64,000 nucleotides of DNA from Sorangium sp051521495 (GCF_051521495.1 NZ_CP150355.1:9486001-9550000); one strand, 5' to 3'; counted from the first letter of the stretch, positions 42,429 through 51,478 are shown. A program made the numbers and translations. Notes: generated by a model from the sequence alone, not told the origin.

Positions 42429-42845
42429 ATGCACTTGCTCCAGCACGTTCAGAAGCTCCGTCGTTTCACTCCGTCCCGCTCCCTGGGCTTGCGTGCTCTG
42501 GTGGGCGTCGGCCTCCTCGCGGGGGCAGGCCTGCTGCTCCCCGAGGTGGCCTCGGCGCAGGAGGACCCCATTCCCTGCCCGTTCGACAACGTCCTCTGCC
42601 TGTTCGAAGAGGAGGGCTACGGCGGGGAAATCTTCAACGTCCGGGCGCTGAACCCGCAGGTGGGCACGTGCGTCAACCTTCCGGAGCACGGCTGGGAGGG
42701 AAGGGCACACTCTGCCTACAACACCAACGGCGCCGGCGCCGCGATCTTCCAGAACGAGAACTGCATCGGCTACCCGTACCCCGTCTACGGGGAGAGCGGC
42801 CTGAGCCCGCTGCCGTTCGTTCCCAAGAGCGTCTACGTCTTCTGA
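42429..42845 (+). CDS. secreted I36-inhibitor/crystallin-like protein
   Basis: The protein has 138 residues. A signal peptide with an RR in its n-region (LRALVGVGLLAGAGLLLPEVASAQ) precedes a compact domain with a beta/gamma-crystallin Greek-key pattern: LCLFEEEGYGGEIFNV, GWEGRAHSAYNTNGAGAAIF, then ENCIGYPYPVY. The same pattern is used by peptidase inhibitor family I36. Four cysteines probably form two disulfides. A small secreted inhibitor or surface-binding protein is likely; the target is unknown. It lies between the nuclease cassette and an IS91 remnant. Confidence 0.75.
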   Translation: MHLLQHVQKLRRFTPSRSLGLRALVGVGLLAGAGLLLPEVASAQEDPIPCPFDNVLCLFEEEGYGGEIFNVRALNPQVGTCVNLPEHGWEGRAHSAYNTNGAGAAIFQNENCIGYPYPVYGESGLSPLPFVPKSVYVF

Positions 42846-42889
42846 CGCGATGATCGGGCGAAAGGCGATGGGCAGCGCGGCCACCGCCT

Positions 42890-43277
42890 GGAGGCTAGGA
42901 CGAGCCGGCCGGATCACGAAAAGCAGAACCGCGCGGGCCACCAACGCGGGCTGGTGCTCGGGGATGCGCGTGGGACGAAAAGGCCCAAGAACGAGGGCGC
43001 CGCTCGCGTGGGGTCGAGCCGCGGGCAGAGGTTGGCCAACGGCCACGCGCGAGCGGCACGCGGAGGGACGAGGCCGAGAGGCTCACGTCCGCGTCCAACG
43101 ACGGGTCTGTCATCCTCGCGCCCTGGCGATGGGCGGCGGCTCGGTGGGGATGCCGAGATGGGTCGGGATCGCCACGATGGCTTCGCGCTGCGCACGTTGA
43201 CCGATGTCGGCGACGAGCCGCCGGCGCCCACCGCACGGACACGCGAGCACATCCTCCAAATAGACGCGGCGGATGAG
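42890..43277 (+). repeat. 388-bp direct repeat, copy 2 (IS91-type 3' end)
   Basis: Near-identical to 38984-39367 with the same two boundaries: GGAGGCTAGGACGAGCCGG on the left, GGCGGATGAG on the right. On the minus strand it encodes the last 60 or so codons of the IS91-type transposase. Sequence right of 43277 is unrelated to copy 1, so only an element end was left here. Bases 43278-43475 hold no gene. Confidence 0.85.
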
Positions 43278-43475
43278 AGTCTAGTCGCCGCCGCGATGGC
43301 GGGCGCTCCGGTGGGCTGCAATCGCATCCAGGAGCCGCCCGCATTTTGATGTAGGGCGAGCGTCTCGACGGTGGGTCAGATCACGTTATGCCCGGGTCAT
43401 TCACGACCGGAGGCGGGCTCGTCGATGGGCGGGAGGGGTCGTGGCGGCGCGGGGGCGCGGCGCGTCCGGCTGCGC

Positions 43476-45068
43476 TCAGTACATCAGGTTGCCCTGGCCG
43501 AGCACGAACGTGATGTTCTGACCGAACTGGGCCCGGGCGGTCGTCACGCGCGAGGTGGCGTTCACGATGCGGTTGCGGCGCTCGACCGCCGAGCTCGCCG
43601 CGAGGCCCTGGGCGATCTCAACGCGCGCGAGGTCGAGCTGCTGCGCCGCAGCGGGATACAGCGTCATCGGGGCCATCACCTCGATGGCGTCGTCGATCTC
43701 GACGCGGGCGAGCTCCATCAGCTTCTGCTGCACGTCGGCGCGCGTGTTCGCGAACTGGTCGACGAGCACCCGCGCGGCGTCCAGCCGTTGCTTCGCGATG
43801 TCGGCGTTGAAGGCGGCGTTCAGCGCGCGCAGGAAGCGAGCGATGGCGTTCGCGTCGACCGGCACGAGGTTGAGCGGCGTCCCGAAGCGCTGCTCGAGCT
43901 CCTGGGCGGCGGGAGAGAAGAGGAAGGGCGTCGAGGCGTAGAACGTGACGGCGTCGTTGAGGCCCGGAGCCGCCTTGTCGTTGATCTGCAGGTTGTTGTG
44001 GAAGAAGGGCGGCGTGTCCGCGGCCTCGATGAGGGGCGGCGGGTTGAAGGTGCCGTTGCCGAACGAGTTGGGGAAGCCGATGCCCGTGGCATCGAAGTTG
44101 GGCGCCGGCAGATCTCGCCCGCCGAAGCCGCCGTCCGCGAGGAACTCGCCCCCGAAGCTGCCCCCGTTGACCGGCGACCCCTTGGTGCGCGTGCCGGTGT
44201 CGAAGTTGCGGTTGTTGCCGGTGTCCTGGAAGTTCGCGCCGGCGTTGTGGTGGCAGAAGTTGCAGCGGCCGCGGTCCGGATCCATGAACGCTTGCCGGCC
44301 GTCCTCCGCCTCCGCGTCGAACAGGCGAACGCTCGCCAGATCGAGCTCGTTCAGCCGGCCCAGGCTGAGCTGGAAGGCCAGGGTCACGTCCTCTTCTTCC
44401 GGTGTCGGCAACCGGAAATCGACGCCCGGCTCGCGGGCGAGGCGCTTGGGAAAGTGCTGGGTGATCGCGTCCTTGAGGAAGCCGCGCAGCGTGCCGTCGC
44501 TCGAGCCGTCCCCGCCCCAGCCGGTCCGCTCCGTGGGGGGATTGGTGGTGCCGTCCCCCGAATCCGCCCGGATGCTGGTGCTGAGCGAGAGGACGTGGTT
44601 CACCCCGCGCGAGACGAACCGGTGCGTCGGATCGGCGAAGCCGTCCACGTTCTCGAGGATGGCCGCGTCGTCCAGCAGATCCGATGTCTCGAGCTCGGCG
44701 AGCTCCGGCACCTGCCGGAACACGAAGAGCGGGTCATTGGGGTTGGTTTGGTCGAGGGCCTGGATGAACGGCACGTCGAGCGTCGTGTTGTTGGCCACGG
44801 GGTGGCAGGTGCCGCAGGTGCGGCCGTTGCCCTCGAACGTCTCGTGGAAGAAGACACCCGCGCCCGCGCAGATGTCCTGCGAGACGAGCCCGGCGACCAC
44901 GCGCGGATCCTGCGCGCATTCAGCGAGCCGATCCGGCAGGGAGAGCGATTGCGAAACTTCATCGAGGGGCTCCGGAATCTGGTCTTCTGCATCCGAGCAC
45001 CCCCCGGCGAACAGGGCCATCCCGACCCCGCACGCGAGCAGCAGCCCCATCTTCGAGCTTCTCATCAA
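43476..45068 (-). CDS. di-haem cytochrome-c lipoprotein (peroxidase-like)
   Basis: The protein has 530 residues. The lipobox leader MALFAGGCSD predicts a lipid anchor. Two covalent haem sites are visible: CGTCHP (about residue 85) and CNFCHH (about residue 265), the layout of the bacterial cytochrome c peroxidase/MauG superfamily. A long insert with Gly/Phe-rich loops (NGGSFGGEFLADGGFGG) and a helical C-terminal 130 residues are additional. A periplasmic electron-transfer or oxidative enzyme is expected; the substrate is unclear. It is on the same strand as a second haem lipoprotein 384 bp upstream. Confidence 0.85.
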   Translation of the reverse strand: MMRSSKMGLLLACGVGMALFAGGCSDAEDQIPEPLDEVSQSLSLPDRLAECAQDPRVVAGLVSQDICAGAGVFFHETFEGNGRTCGTCHPVANNTTLDVPFIQALDQTNPNDPLFVFRQVPELAELETSDLLDDAAILENVDGFADPTHRFVSRGVNHVLSLSTSIRADSGDGTTNPPTERTGWGGDGSSDGTLRGFLKDAITQHFPKRLAREPGVDFRLPTPEEEDVTLAFQLSLGRLNELDLASVRLFDAEAEDGRQAFMDPDRGRCNFCHHNAGANFQDTGNNRNFDTGTRTKGSPVNGGSFGGEFLADGGFGGRDLPAPNFDATGIGFPNSFGNGTFNPPPLIEAADTPPFFHNNLQINDKAAPGLNDAVTFYASTPFLFSPAAQELEQRFGTPLNLVPVDANAIARFLRALNAAFNADIAKQRLDAARVLVDQFANTRADVQQKLMELARVEIDDAIEVMAPMTLYPAAAQQLDLARVEIAQGLAASSAVERRNRIVNATSRVTTARAQFGQNITFVLGQGNLMY

Positions 45069-45394
45069 GGTTTCTCCGTTACAAGCGCGGTACCCGGCCG
45101 TACCGAGCGGCTACGAGCAGGAAAGTGGCGCGTTCCATCCATTCTTCAGCATGGATCGCGGGGCCATCCGAGCCGCCCAGCGGCGCGGGTGGGCCTCGTG
45201 AGCCCCGTCCCAGCGGGGAAACCGCCGGGGAGGCAGCCCTCGCCGCCCGGCGCGCGAGGCCGCGCTCCGGGGACGCCAGGCGATGCTCGGAGCGACCTCA
45301 GACGAGCGATGATGTAGCTGAACAAAAACGATGTTCAACGTTCGGCGCGGCCCGGAGCTCCATTTTTAAATATTCTTTACAAACAGGCCCGGGA
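45069..45394. other. gene-free stretch between the two haem lipoproteins
   Basis: About 330 bp. It contains AT-rich ATTTTTAAATATTCTTTAC at 45362-45380, downstream of the second haem protein gene (minus strand) and perhaps part of the promoter of the first. No gene is supported. Confidence 0.4.
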
Positions 45395-45454
45395 TGCGCT
45401 GAGCACCGAAAACGCCGAGGTGAGCCCGTATCCGAAGCGGGTGACCGTCGCTCT
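45395..45454 (-). repeat. dispersed 3'-end repeat, copy 2
   Basis: The minus strand reads AGAGCGACGGTCACCCGCTT onward through CGTTTTCGGTGCTCAGCGCA, matching 29730-29789 with few changes. It starts inside the TAG stop of the haem lipoprotein gene. Only the first half of the copy-1 palindrome is present. Confidence 0.8.
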
Positions 45455-46457
45455 AAAGTCCGCGGATCCAGGCGCGCAGCGTGGCCAGCCCGGCCTCGTC
45501 CACGATCTCGGTCCCGAGGGGCGGCATCGAAGGCCAGTCCGGATCGCGCCTCCGGGCGCGCTCCACCACATCGCTGCCGTCGGGATCGCCCGGGTCGATC
45601 ACCGGGCCGATGGCGGTGCGGTAGGTGGCCGTCGACTCGACGGACGCGAGCTCGCCGACCCGGAGCGTGAAATCGAACCTGCGTTCCGGGTCATAGCAGC
45701 GCGCGCCGTCGCTCTTCGGGCGGCTCCGGTTGTGGCAGTGGCTGCAGTTCGCGTGCAGCCAGCCGAGGGCATCGCGCGTCACGGCGTCTCCGGGCAGCTG
45801 GATCGGTCGGCGCGGAGGATCCGACAGCATCCCGCGGGCGATGACCTCGTCGAGGTCGACCTCGCCCCGGCTCGTGGCGAGCTGGATCGCGGAGAAGCCG
45901 AGCACGCGGCTCTTGGTCCCGCCGTGGCAGCCCATGCACTCGGCCGCCGCGGGCACGTCGTGCGGCGTCCCGCGCGCGTCCTCAGCGCCGCCGGGCGTCG
46001 CGAGCGCGTCGGTCCCGTCGGCGTTCCAGACGTAGGCGACCGCGGCCCAGTCCTCGGGGGCGGGGCCCACCTTGGCGAGCAGGCGGGTCTCGACGAGCGC
46101 CCCATCCCTCCGGAACTCCTTCCACAGGCGGGTCCCGTCGGGGAACTGCCATGCATCCTGATCGCCGGTGTCGATCTGCGCGCCGGGCGGCAGCCGGATG
46201 AACCGCTGCTTCTCGGCGCCGTCGCTCCAGAGCTCGAACCCGGGCTCGTAGGCCACCACGTCGCTCGCCACCGCGCGCGCGGCGATATCAGCGTAGAGGC
46301 CGGTCTCCGACAGCGCCGCGGGCAGCTCGGCCTGGCGCTCTGGATCGGGCGGATCGCAATCGTGGAAGTCGTCGCAGCCGGCGGCGGCGAGGCCGGCGGC
46401 GGCGAGCCAGAGCAGGGCGGAACCAGCGCCGGTCGGGCGTCTCTCGCGGGTGGACAT
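45453..46457 (-). CDS. cytochrome-c-like lipoprotein with two CxxCH sites
   Basis: The protein has 334 residues from the ATG at 46457. The lipobox LAAAGLAAAGCDD anchors it. Two haem-binding motifs, CMGCHGG (about residue 170) and CSHCHNRS (about 238), are separated by an SO2930-like region (GFSAIQLATSRGEVDLDEVI) and preceded by the domain YEPGFELWSDGAEKQRFIRL, seen in repeated-haem cytochrome-like secreted proteins. It ends with MPPLGTEIVDEAGLATLRAW, a usual cytochrome tail. It is probably a partner of the di-haem lipoprotein downstream on the strand. Confidence 0.82.
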   Translation of the reverse strand: MSTRERRPTGAGSALLWLAAAGLAAAGCDDFHDCDPPDPERQAELPAALSETGLYADIAARAVASDVVAYEPGFELWSDGAEKQRFIRLPPGAQIDTGDQDAWQFPDGTRLWKEFRRDGALVETRLLAKVGPAPEDWAAVAYVWNADGTDALATPGGAEDARGTPHDVPAAAECMGCHGGTKSRVLGFSAIQLATSRGEVDLDEVIARGMLSDPPRRPIQLPGDAVTRDALGWLHANCSHCHNRSRPKSDGARCYDPERRFDFTLRVGELASVESTATYRTAIGPVIDPGDPDGSDVVERARRRDPDWPSMPPLGTEIVDEAGLATLRAWIRGL

Positions 46458-46502
46458 GGCCGTATCTAGACAGAGGCCATGTGCCATCTCCAGTGATGGT
46501 TC

Positions 46503-47438
46503 GTGATACAGAATATCACCTTGGTGAATCTATCGACCATCGACCTCAACCTGCTCCACGTCCTCGCGGTCACGCTCGAGGAGCGCAGCGCGACGCGCGC
46601 CGCGCGCCGGCTGGGCGTCACGCAGTCGGCGGTCTCGAACGCGCTCGCCAGGGCCCGCGAGCTGCTCGGCGATCCGCTGCTCGTCCGCGATGGCCGCGGC
46701 ATGGCGCCGACGCCGGCGGCGGACGAGCTGCTGCCGGAGCTCGCGGCGGCGATGGGCCAGCTGCGGTTGATGATCGAGCACCGGCGGGTGTTCGACCCGC
46801 GCTCGTCGACCCGGGAGTTCACGCTCGCCTGCGCCGACAACTCGCAGATCGCGGACGTACCGCCCGTCGCGGCCGCGCTCGCGCGGGAGATGCCGCTCGC
46901 GCGGCTTCGCGTGGTGAGCATCGATTACCTGGTGGCGTCGGGGGGCATGTCCGCGGGCGGGCTCGACGCGGCGATCGGGGTGCAGAAGCGCGACCCTGGG
47001 CTGCGCGTCGCGCCGCTCTACCGGGATCCGACCGTGGGGGTCGTCCGCCACGATCACCCGATCGTGCGCCAGCGTCTGACGCGGGGCTCCTTCCCGCGGC
47101 TCGGCTTCATCGACGTGCACATCCCGCTCGGCCGTCCGGGTCGTGGTCACGCCATGGTCGAGCAGGCCCTCCGCGCGCAGGGCCTGGTCCGCCGGATCGC
47201 CCTGGTGGTCCCTGGTTTCGCGGCCGCGACGATGGCGGCAGCGGGCAGCGACCTGGTGGCGTTCATGCCTCGCCGCGTCGCCGTGGCGCTCGGGTCGCAC
47301 CTCCCTGTCCGGATCGTCGAGCTGCCCGTGAAGGACCTCGGGCACGAGATCTCGCTCGCGTGGCATGAGCGGACGCACAAGGACCCGGCGGCCGCCTGTC
47401 TGCGGAAGGTCATCGTGGAGACCCTGCGGTCGCCCTGA
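46503..47438 (+). CDS. LysR-family transcriptional regulator
   Basis: The protein has 311 residues. The N-terminal helix-turn-helix is textbook (LNLLHVLAVTLEERSATRAA, RRLGVTQSAVSNALARAREL), followed by the two-lobed effector domain (residues 90-300) ending with SLAWHERTHKDPAAACLRKV. The start at 46503 is a GTG; a weaker alternative begins at about 46521. It diverges from the haem lipoprotein gene with 45 bp between starts and therefore probably controls it, or itself. The ligand is unknown. Confidence 0.88.
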   Translation: MIQNITLVNLSTIDLNLLHVLAVTLEERSATRAARRLGVTQSAVSNALARARELLGDPLLVRDGRGMAPTPAADELLPELAAAMGQLRLMIEHRRVFDPRSSTREFTLACADNSQIADVPPVAAALAREMPLARLRVVSIDYLVASGGMSAGGLDAAIGVQKRDPGLRVAPLYRDPTVGVVRHDHPIVRQRLTRGSFPRLGFIDVHIPLGRPGRGHAMVEQALRAQGLVRRIALVVPGFAAATMAAAGSDLVAFMPRRVAVALGSHLPVRIVELPVKDLGHEISLAWHERTHKDPAAACLRKVIVETLRSP

Positions 47439-47442
47439 GCGC

Positions 47443-50286
47443 TCACGAGCGCGACGAGAGCGCGGCGCCCTCGTCCGCCACGCCCAGCGCGCGGGACGCC
47501 CCTTCCCGGATCCCGCGGAGCACCACCTCGACGTCCCGCTCCGCGCCGAGGGCGAGCCCCCGGTCCGCGAGCGCGCGCGCGGCGGCCGGGTCGCTCCCGG
47601 CGAGCGCCTGCTCCGCCGCGTGCAGGTAGAACTCCACGGCGAGCCGCGGCTCGCCGCCCCGCTCGAAGTGCTCGGCCAGCACCTTGGCGTCGTGCTCTCC
47701 CGCCTGCAGGAGCCACTCGGCGGCGAGCCGGTGCCCGAGCGCGCGATCGTGGTCCGGGAGCATCGCGTAGCAGCCGTCGCGGATGAGCGCGTGCCGGAAC
47801 GCGTACTCCTCCTCGTCCGAGAAGCGGCTCTGCTCGCGGCGCTCGAGCAGCTCGCGCTGGAGCATCCAGGGCAGCCAGTCCACCGCGAGCGTCGATCCGC
47901 CGGCGTCCCCGAGCAGGGCGAGCGCCCCGGTCTTCCAGAACGCCTCGCCGAAGACGCTCGCCGCCCGGAGCAGCCGCCGCGCCTCCGCGGGGATGGCCTC
48001 GAGCCGCGCCTCGACCATGCCCAGGATCGTCTCCGGCAGCCGGTCCGCGCGCCCCTCGGCGACCGCCCGGATGAGCTCCTCCAGGTAGAAGGCGTTGCCG
48101 CTCGCGCGCTCGACGAGGCGCGCGACCTCCGAGGGCGGGAGCCCGTCGCCGAGCATCTGCCGCACGAGCTCCTCGGCCGCGCGGCGCGGCAGCGCGCCGA
48201 GCGTCATCTCGTGGACCTCGCTGCCCTCCCAGAGGACGGGGAAGACCTTCCGCACCTCGACGCGCGCCAGGTAGAGCACCGCGAAGGGCCGATCGCGGAG
48301 CTCCCGGAGGACCCGCCCGATGAGCTTGAGCGACGCCGCGTCGCCCCACTGGATGTCCTCGAGCACGAGCAGGTAGGGCCCCGCCGCGCACGCGGCCTCC
48401 ATGAAGTCGAGGTAGGCGAGCGGGATCTGGTCGGCCATCAGGGCCGGGCTCTGCCGCGCCTCATGGAAGCTCGGATCGGCCTCGCCCGGAAACGGCGTGC
48501 CGACGATCTCGCCGAGGAAGGCGGCGATCCGCGTCCTCTCGCCCGGCGAGAGCGCAGGGGCGCGGGCGACGAGCGACAGGAGCCGCTCCCGCTGCGCCGG
48601 GGCGGGCTCGCCGCCGGTGATCCCTGCCGCGCCCCGGAGCGCGGAGCCGAGGAGCGAGAACGGCGAGCCCGCGCTCAGCGAGTCGCCGCGGCCGACCGCG
48701 ACGGTGAGCTCGGGGTGCCGCTCCCGCAGGACCTCGATGAGCTCGTACCGCAGGCGGGATTTGCCGATCCCGGGCGGCCCGGTGATCAGGATGGCGCGGG
48801 GCTCGGGCCCGCTGAAGCTGTCTTCCAGGAGCTCGCGCAGGTTCCGGAGCTCCCTGTCGCGGCCGACGTAGGGGCTCGGCTTCCCGAGGAGCGTCCGCGC
48901 CGATCGGCCGACCTCGCGCTCCTGCAGCAGGAAGAACGTGCCGGGCCGCGCCGGCTCGATCTCGAACCGCGCGTCGAGCAGCGCTCGCGTGACGTCGTCG
49001 ATCCACACGGGCGCGGGCCTCCGCTCCGGGCGCGCCTCGCGCTCCGCGAGGGCGAGGAGCGCGGCCGCGCGGTCCATGACGGGCCCGACCGGGAGGCTGC
49101 CTGTGTGCTCGGCGCGGCCGGTCGCGAGCACGACGGAGGCCTCGGGCACGAGCTCGCCGAGCTTCAGGGCGCACCGCGCCGCGCGCGCGGCCTGCAGGGC
49201 GGCGTCGCCCACGCCGGCGATCGAGAGCACGATCGTCCCGTCGGCGAGCGCGTCCACGCGCGCCCCGAGCGGCTGCGCGCTCGTGTAGAGCTTCCTCGTG
49301 AGGTCGCTCGGCGCCGCGGCCACGAGCGTGCTGGCCGCGCTCTCGGAGGCGCCAGAGGTGGAGAAGCGCGGCTCCCGCGCGGCCACCATCGAGAGCAGCC
49401 GGAGCTCGCACGCGGTGATCGCTTCGTACAGGACGGGGGGCGCGGCCAGGCCGCTCGAGGGATCGCGCTCCAGCGCGTCGAGCGCCTCGACCACGGCCGA
49501 GCCGTCGCGCGGCCGCTGCTCCGGGTCCTTCGCGAGCATGCGGGCGACGAAGGCGTCGAGCTCCTGCGGCACCTCGGGCCGGAGGTTCCGCACGCGCGGC
49601 GGGTCTTCCATGAGCAGCTTCGCGAGGAGGGCCATCACGTGCTGGCCCTGGAACGCGGGCCTGCCCGTGAGGCACTCGAAGAGCACGGCGCCGAGCGAGA
49701 AGATGTCGGCCCGCGCGTCGAGGCGGTCGCGCTCGCCGGTGGCCTGCTCCGGGGCCATGTAGCCGGGGGTCCCCATGACCGAGCCGGTCTGCGTGAGCGC
49801 GCCGATGGTGCGCTTCATCCGGGCGATGCCGAAGTCGAGCACCTTGAGGCCGGCGACCTCGCCGCCGACGAGCAGCAGGTTGCTCGGCTTGACGTCGCGG
49901 TGGACGACGCCCCGCGCGTGCGCCGCCCCGAGCGCCTCGGCGGCCGCGCGGAGCAGGGTGAGGCTCTCCTCGAGATCGAGCTTCTGCCGTGCGAGGCGCT
50001 GCGCGAGGCTCTCACCTTCGAGCCATTCCATGGCGAGGTAGGGCATCCCGTCGGGGGTGATGCCGTGGGCCACGTGCCGCACGATCCTCGGGTGATCGAG
50101 CTCGGCGAGGATCCGGGCCTCGTGCTCGAAGCGGTGGACGGCGCTCCGATCGGGCTGGCAGAGGAGCTTGAGTGCGACCTGCGCCCCCGTGGCCCGGTCG
50201 ACGGCGCGGTAGACCGTCCCCATCCCACCGGAGGCCGCGACGCGCTCGAGCTGAAAGCGGCTGTCGATGACCTCTCCCGGGCGCAT
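47443..50286 (-). CDS. Ser/Thr kinase - cyclase-like - AAA ATPase protein, short C-terminus
   Basis: The protein has 947 residues. The kinase domain (about 8-265) has ASGGMGTVYRA, VALKL, HRDVKPSN, DFGIA and GTPGYMAPEQ. A degenerate class III cyclase-like region (about 305-455: RVDALADGTIVLSIAG, DRAAALLALAE) precedes an AAA/STAND ATPase with YVGRDREL, P-loop TGPPGIGKSRL and Walker B LVLEDIQWGD. Proteins of this design usually continue for 250-350 residues of TPR; here the chain ends soon after AVEFYLHAAEQALAG with a non-conserved tail (ADEGAALSSRS). MRPGEVIDSRF at 50286 is the natural start. Its stop is 4 bp from the convergent LysR gene, suggesting that a rearrangement removed the tail. Confidence 0.85.
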   Translation of the reverse strand: MRPGEVIDSRFQLERVAASGGMGTVYRAVDRATGAQVALKLLCQPDRSAVHRFEHEARILAELDHPRIVRHVAHGITPDGMPYLAMEWLEGESLAQRLARQKLDLEESLTLLRAAAEALGAAHARGVVHRDVKPSNLLLVGGEVAGLKVLDFGIARMKRTIGALTQTGSVMGTPGYMAPEQATGERDRLDARADIFSLGAVLFECLTGRPAFQGQHVMALLAKLLMEDPPRVRNLRPEVPQELDAFVARMLAKDPEQRPRDGSAVVEALDALERDPSSGLAAPPVLYEAITACELRLLSMVAAREPRFSTSGASESAASTLVAAAPSDLTRKLYTSAQPLGARVDALADGTIVLSIAGVGDAALQAARAARCALKLGELVPEASVVLATGRAEHTGSLPVGPVMDRAAALLALAEREARPERRPAPVWIDDVTRALLDARFEIEPARPGTFFLLQEREVGRSARTLLGKPSPYVGRDRELRNLRELLEDSFSGPEPRAILITGPPGIGKSRLRYELIEVLRERHPELTVAVGRGDSLSAGSPFSLLGSALRGAAGITGGEPAPAQRERLLSLVARAPALSPGERTRIAAFLGEIVGTPFPGEADPSFHEARQSPALMADQIPLAYLDFMEAACAAGPYLLVLEDIQWGDAASLKLIGRVLRELRDRPFAVLYLARVEVRKVFPVLWEGSEVHEMTLGALPRRAAEELVRQMLGDGLPPSEVARLVERASGNAFYLEELIRAVAEGRADRLPETILGMVEARLEAIPAEARRLLRAASVFGEAFWKTGALALLGDAGGSTLAVDWLPWMLQRELLERREQSRFSDEEEYAFRHALIRDGCYAMLPDHDRALGHRLAAEWLLQAGEHDAKVLAEHFERGGEPRLAVEFYLHAAEQALAGSDPAAARALADRGLALGAERDVEVVLRGIREGASRALGVADEGAALSSRS

Positions 50287-50394
50287 GAGGCGGAGGATGC
50301 ACCGGCGTCGAGCCGCCTTCAACGGTCCGGCGGGCGGCGGGTGACCGGTGTGCGGCTATACGCTCGCGCGGTGCGCCAGGCGGGGAGTCGCGCT

Positions 50395-51429
50395 TCAGCT
50401 CCTCGGGATACGCCACGTCACGCCGGCGCGGAAGAAGAGCACGTTCGGGATGCTCTGCCCGCCTCCGGGGATACCGTCGTCCTCGTCGTTCATCGGCTCG
50501 TAGCGGCGGAACAGGCTGTGTCCCGCCTGGGCGTTCAGCCACACCGACGAGAAGGCGCGCACGCCGAGGGTCACGCCCGCGGTCGCGACCGAGTAGGCGA
50601 CGTGATCGACGCACGCCTCGGGCCGCGCCGCCCGCTCGTCCTGCTCGGTCACCGGGTCGTCGGCCGGCTGGGCCGCGCACGGCCACGCGCCCGTGACGCG
50701 CGCGTCGCGCACGGCGTAGGCGTTCCCCGCCACGTCCGCGCGCAGGCCGACCTCGACACGATCCGAGAAGATGAGTTTCACCGCCGCGAAGCCCGGCAGG
50801 AAGGCCTCGACGCGGAAAAGGGGGCTCGGCGTCCAGTCGACGTACGCGGCCGGCAGCGGGAGGAACGAGCCGAAGCTGTACGACGCGAGCGCGCCGCCGC
50901 CGAGGACGAGCTTCTCCGAGAGCGTGTGGGTCACGAGCCCGAGCGCGCTGACGCGGACGAGCCCGCCGTCGAAGGCCTCGAAGTCGCCCGCGAGCCCCGG
51001 CGCCACGCGCAGCGAGAGCGCCCAGTCGTGGGGGAGCAGCTGGACGAACAGCACCGGGACGTCGACGGCGTGGAAGACCCGGAGCGCGTCGAAGCCGGGC
51101 GGCGCGCCGGCGTACGAGACCGCCTCGACGTGGTAGGTCGCCCCCGGGATCAGGAACGTCCTCTCTCCGAGGGGGATGGGCACGTTGGCGTTGACCTCGT
51201 ACGAGGAGACCTGCGCCCGCGTGGGGCGCGGATCCTTGAGCGCGGCGCCTGGCATGTACTGGGCGCTCAGGTCCACGAGATCGGGGAGCTGGGCCCACGC
51301 CGCGCCCGGCGCGAGGACCCCGAGGAGGGGCGCGATCACGCCGCCCGCGACCACCGCGCGGGCGAGGGACCTCCGCCGAGCGAGCCGGGGAGCTCCTCCA
51401 GCGCCTCGATAAGCAATAGATTGAAACAT
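50395..51429 (-). CDS. outer-membrane beta-barrel protein (DUF6268-like)
   Basis: The protein has 344 residues. A signal peptide (RAVVAGGVIAPLLGVLAPGAAWA) precedes amphipathic beta strands typical of a small barrel or lipocalin-like outer-membrane protein: VSSYEVNANVPIPLGERTFL, YVDWTPSPLFRVEAFLPGF, FFRAGVTWRIPRS at the end. It resembles the DUF6268 family; specific transport cannot be assigned. The ATG at 51429 is preferred; the frame extends to a TTG at 51483. It is divergent from a TetR gene, and a TTGAAACA/TGTTTCAA inverted repeat covers its start region, so TetR control is likely. Confidence 0.72.
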   Translation of the reverse strand: MFQSIAYRGAGGAPRLARRRSLARAVVAGGVIAPLLGVLAPGAAWAQLPDLVDLSAQYMPGAALKDPRPTRAQVSSYEVNANVPIPLGERTFLIPGATYHVEAVSYAGAPPGFDALRVFHAVDVPVLFVQLLPHDWALSLRVAPGLAGDFEAFDGGLVRVSALGLVTHTLSEKLVLGGGALASYSFGSFLPLPAAYVDWTPSPLFRVEAFLPGFAAVKLIFSDRVEVGLRADVAGNAYAVRDARVTGAWPCAAQPADDPVTEQDERAARPEACVDHVAYSVATAGVTLGVRAFSSVWLNAQAGHSLFRRYEPMNDEDDGIPGGGQSIPNVLFFRAGVTWRIPRS

Positions 51430-51478
51430 ATGTTTTAACAGTTGACGCCTTAGAGGCGCATCGTCAAGGTGTGTTTCA
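51421..51478. promoter_or_regulatory. nested inverted repeats between the OMP and TetR genes
   Basis: TTGAAACA (51421-51428) pairs with TGTTTCAA (51471-51478), and inside it TTGACG (51442-51447) pairs with CGTCAA (51462-51467). The site covers the outer-membrane gene start and ends ten bases before the TetR ATG, the expected position for an autoregulatory TetR operator. Confidence 0.6.

Noticed and set aside
47365..51438. Very long plus-strand ORF across the second kinase and the outer-membrane gene
   Set aside because: It spans two genes on the opposite strand and has Arg/Glu/Ala composition typical of shadow frames.
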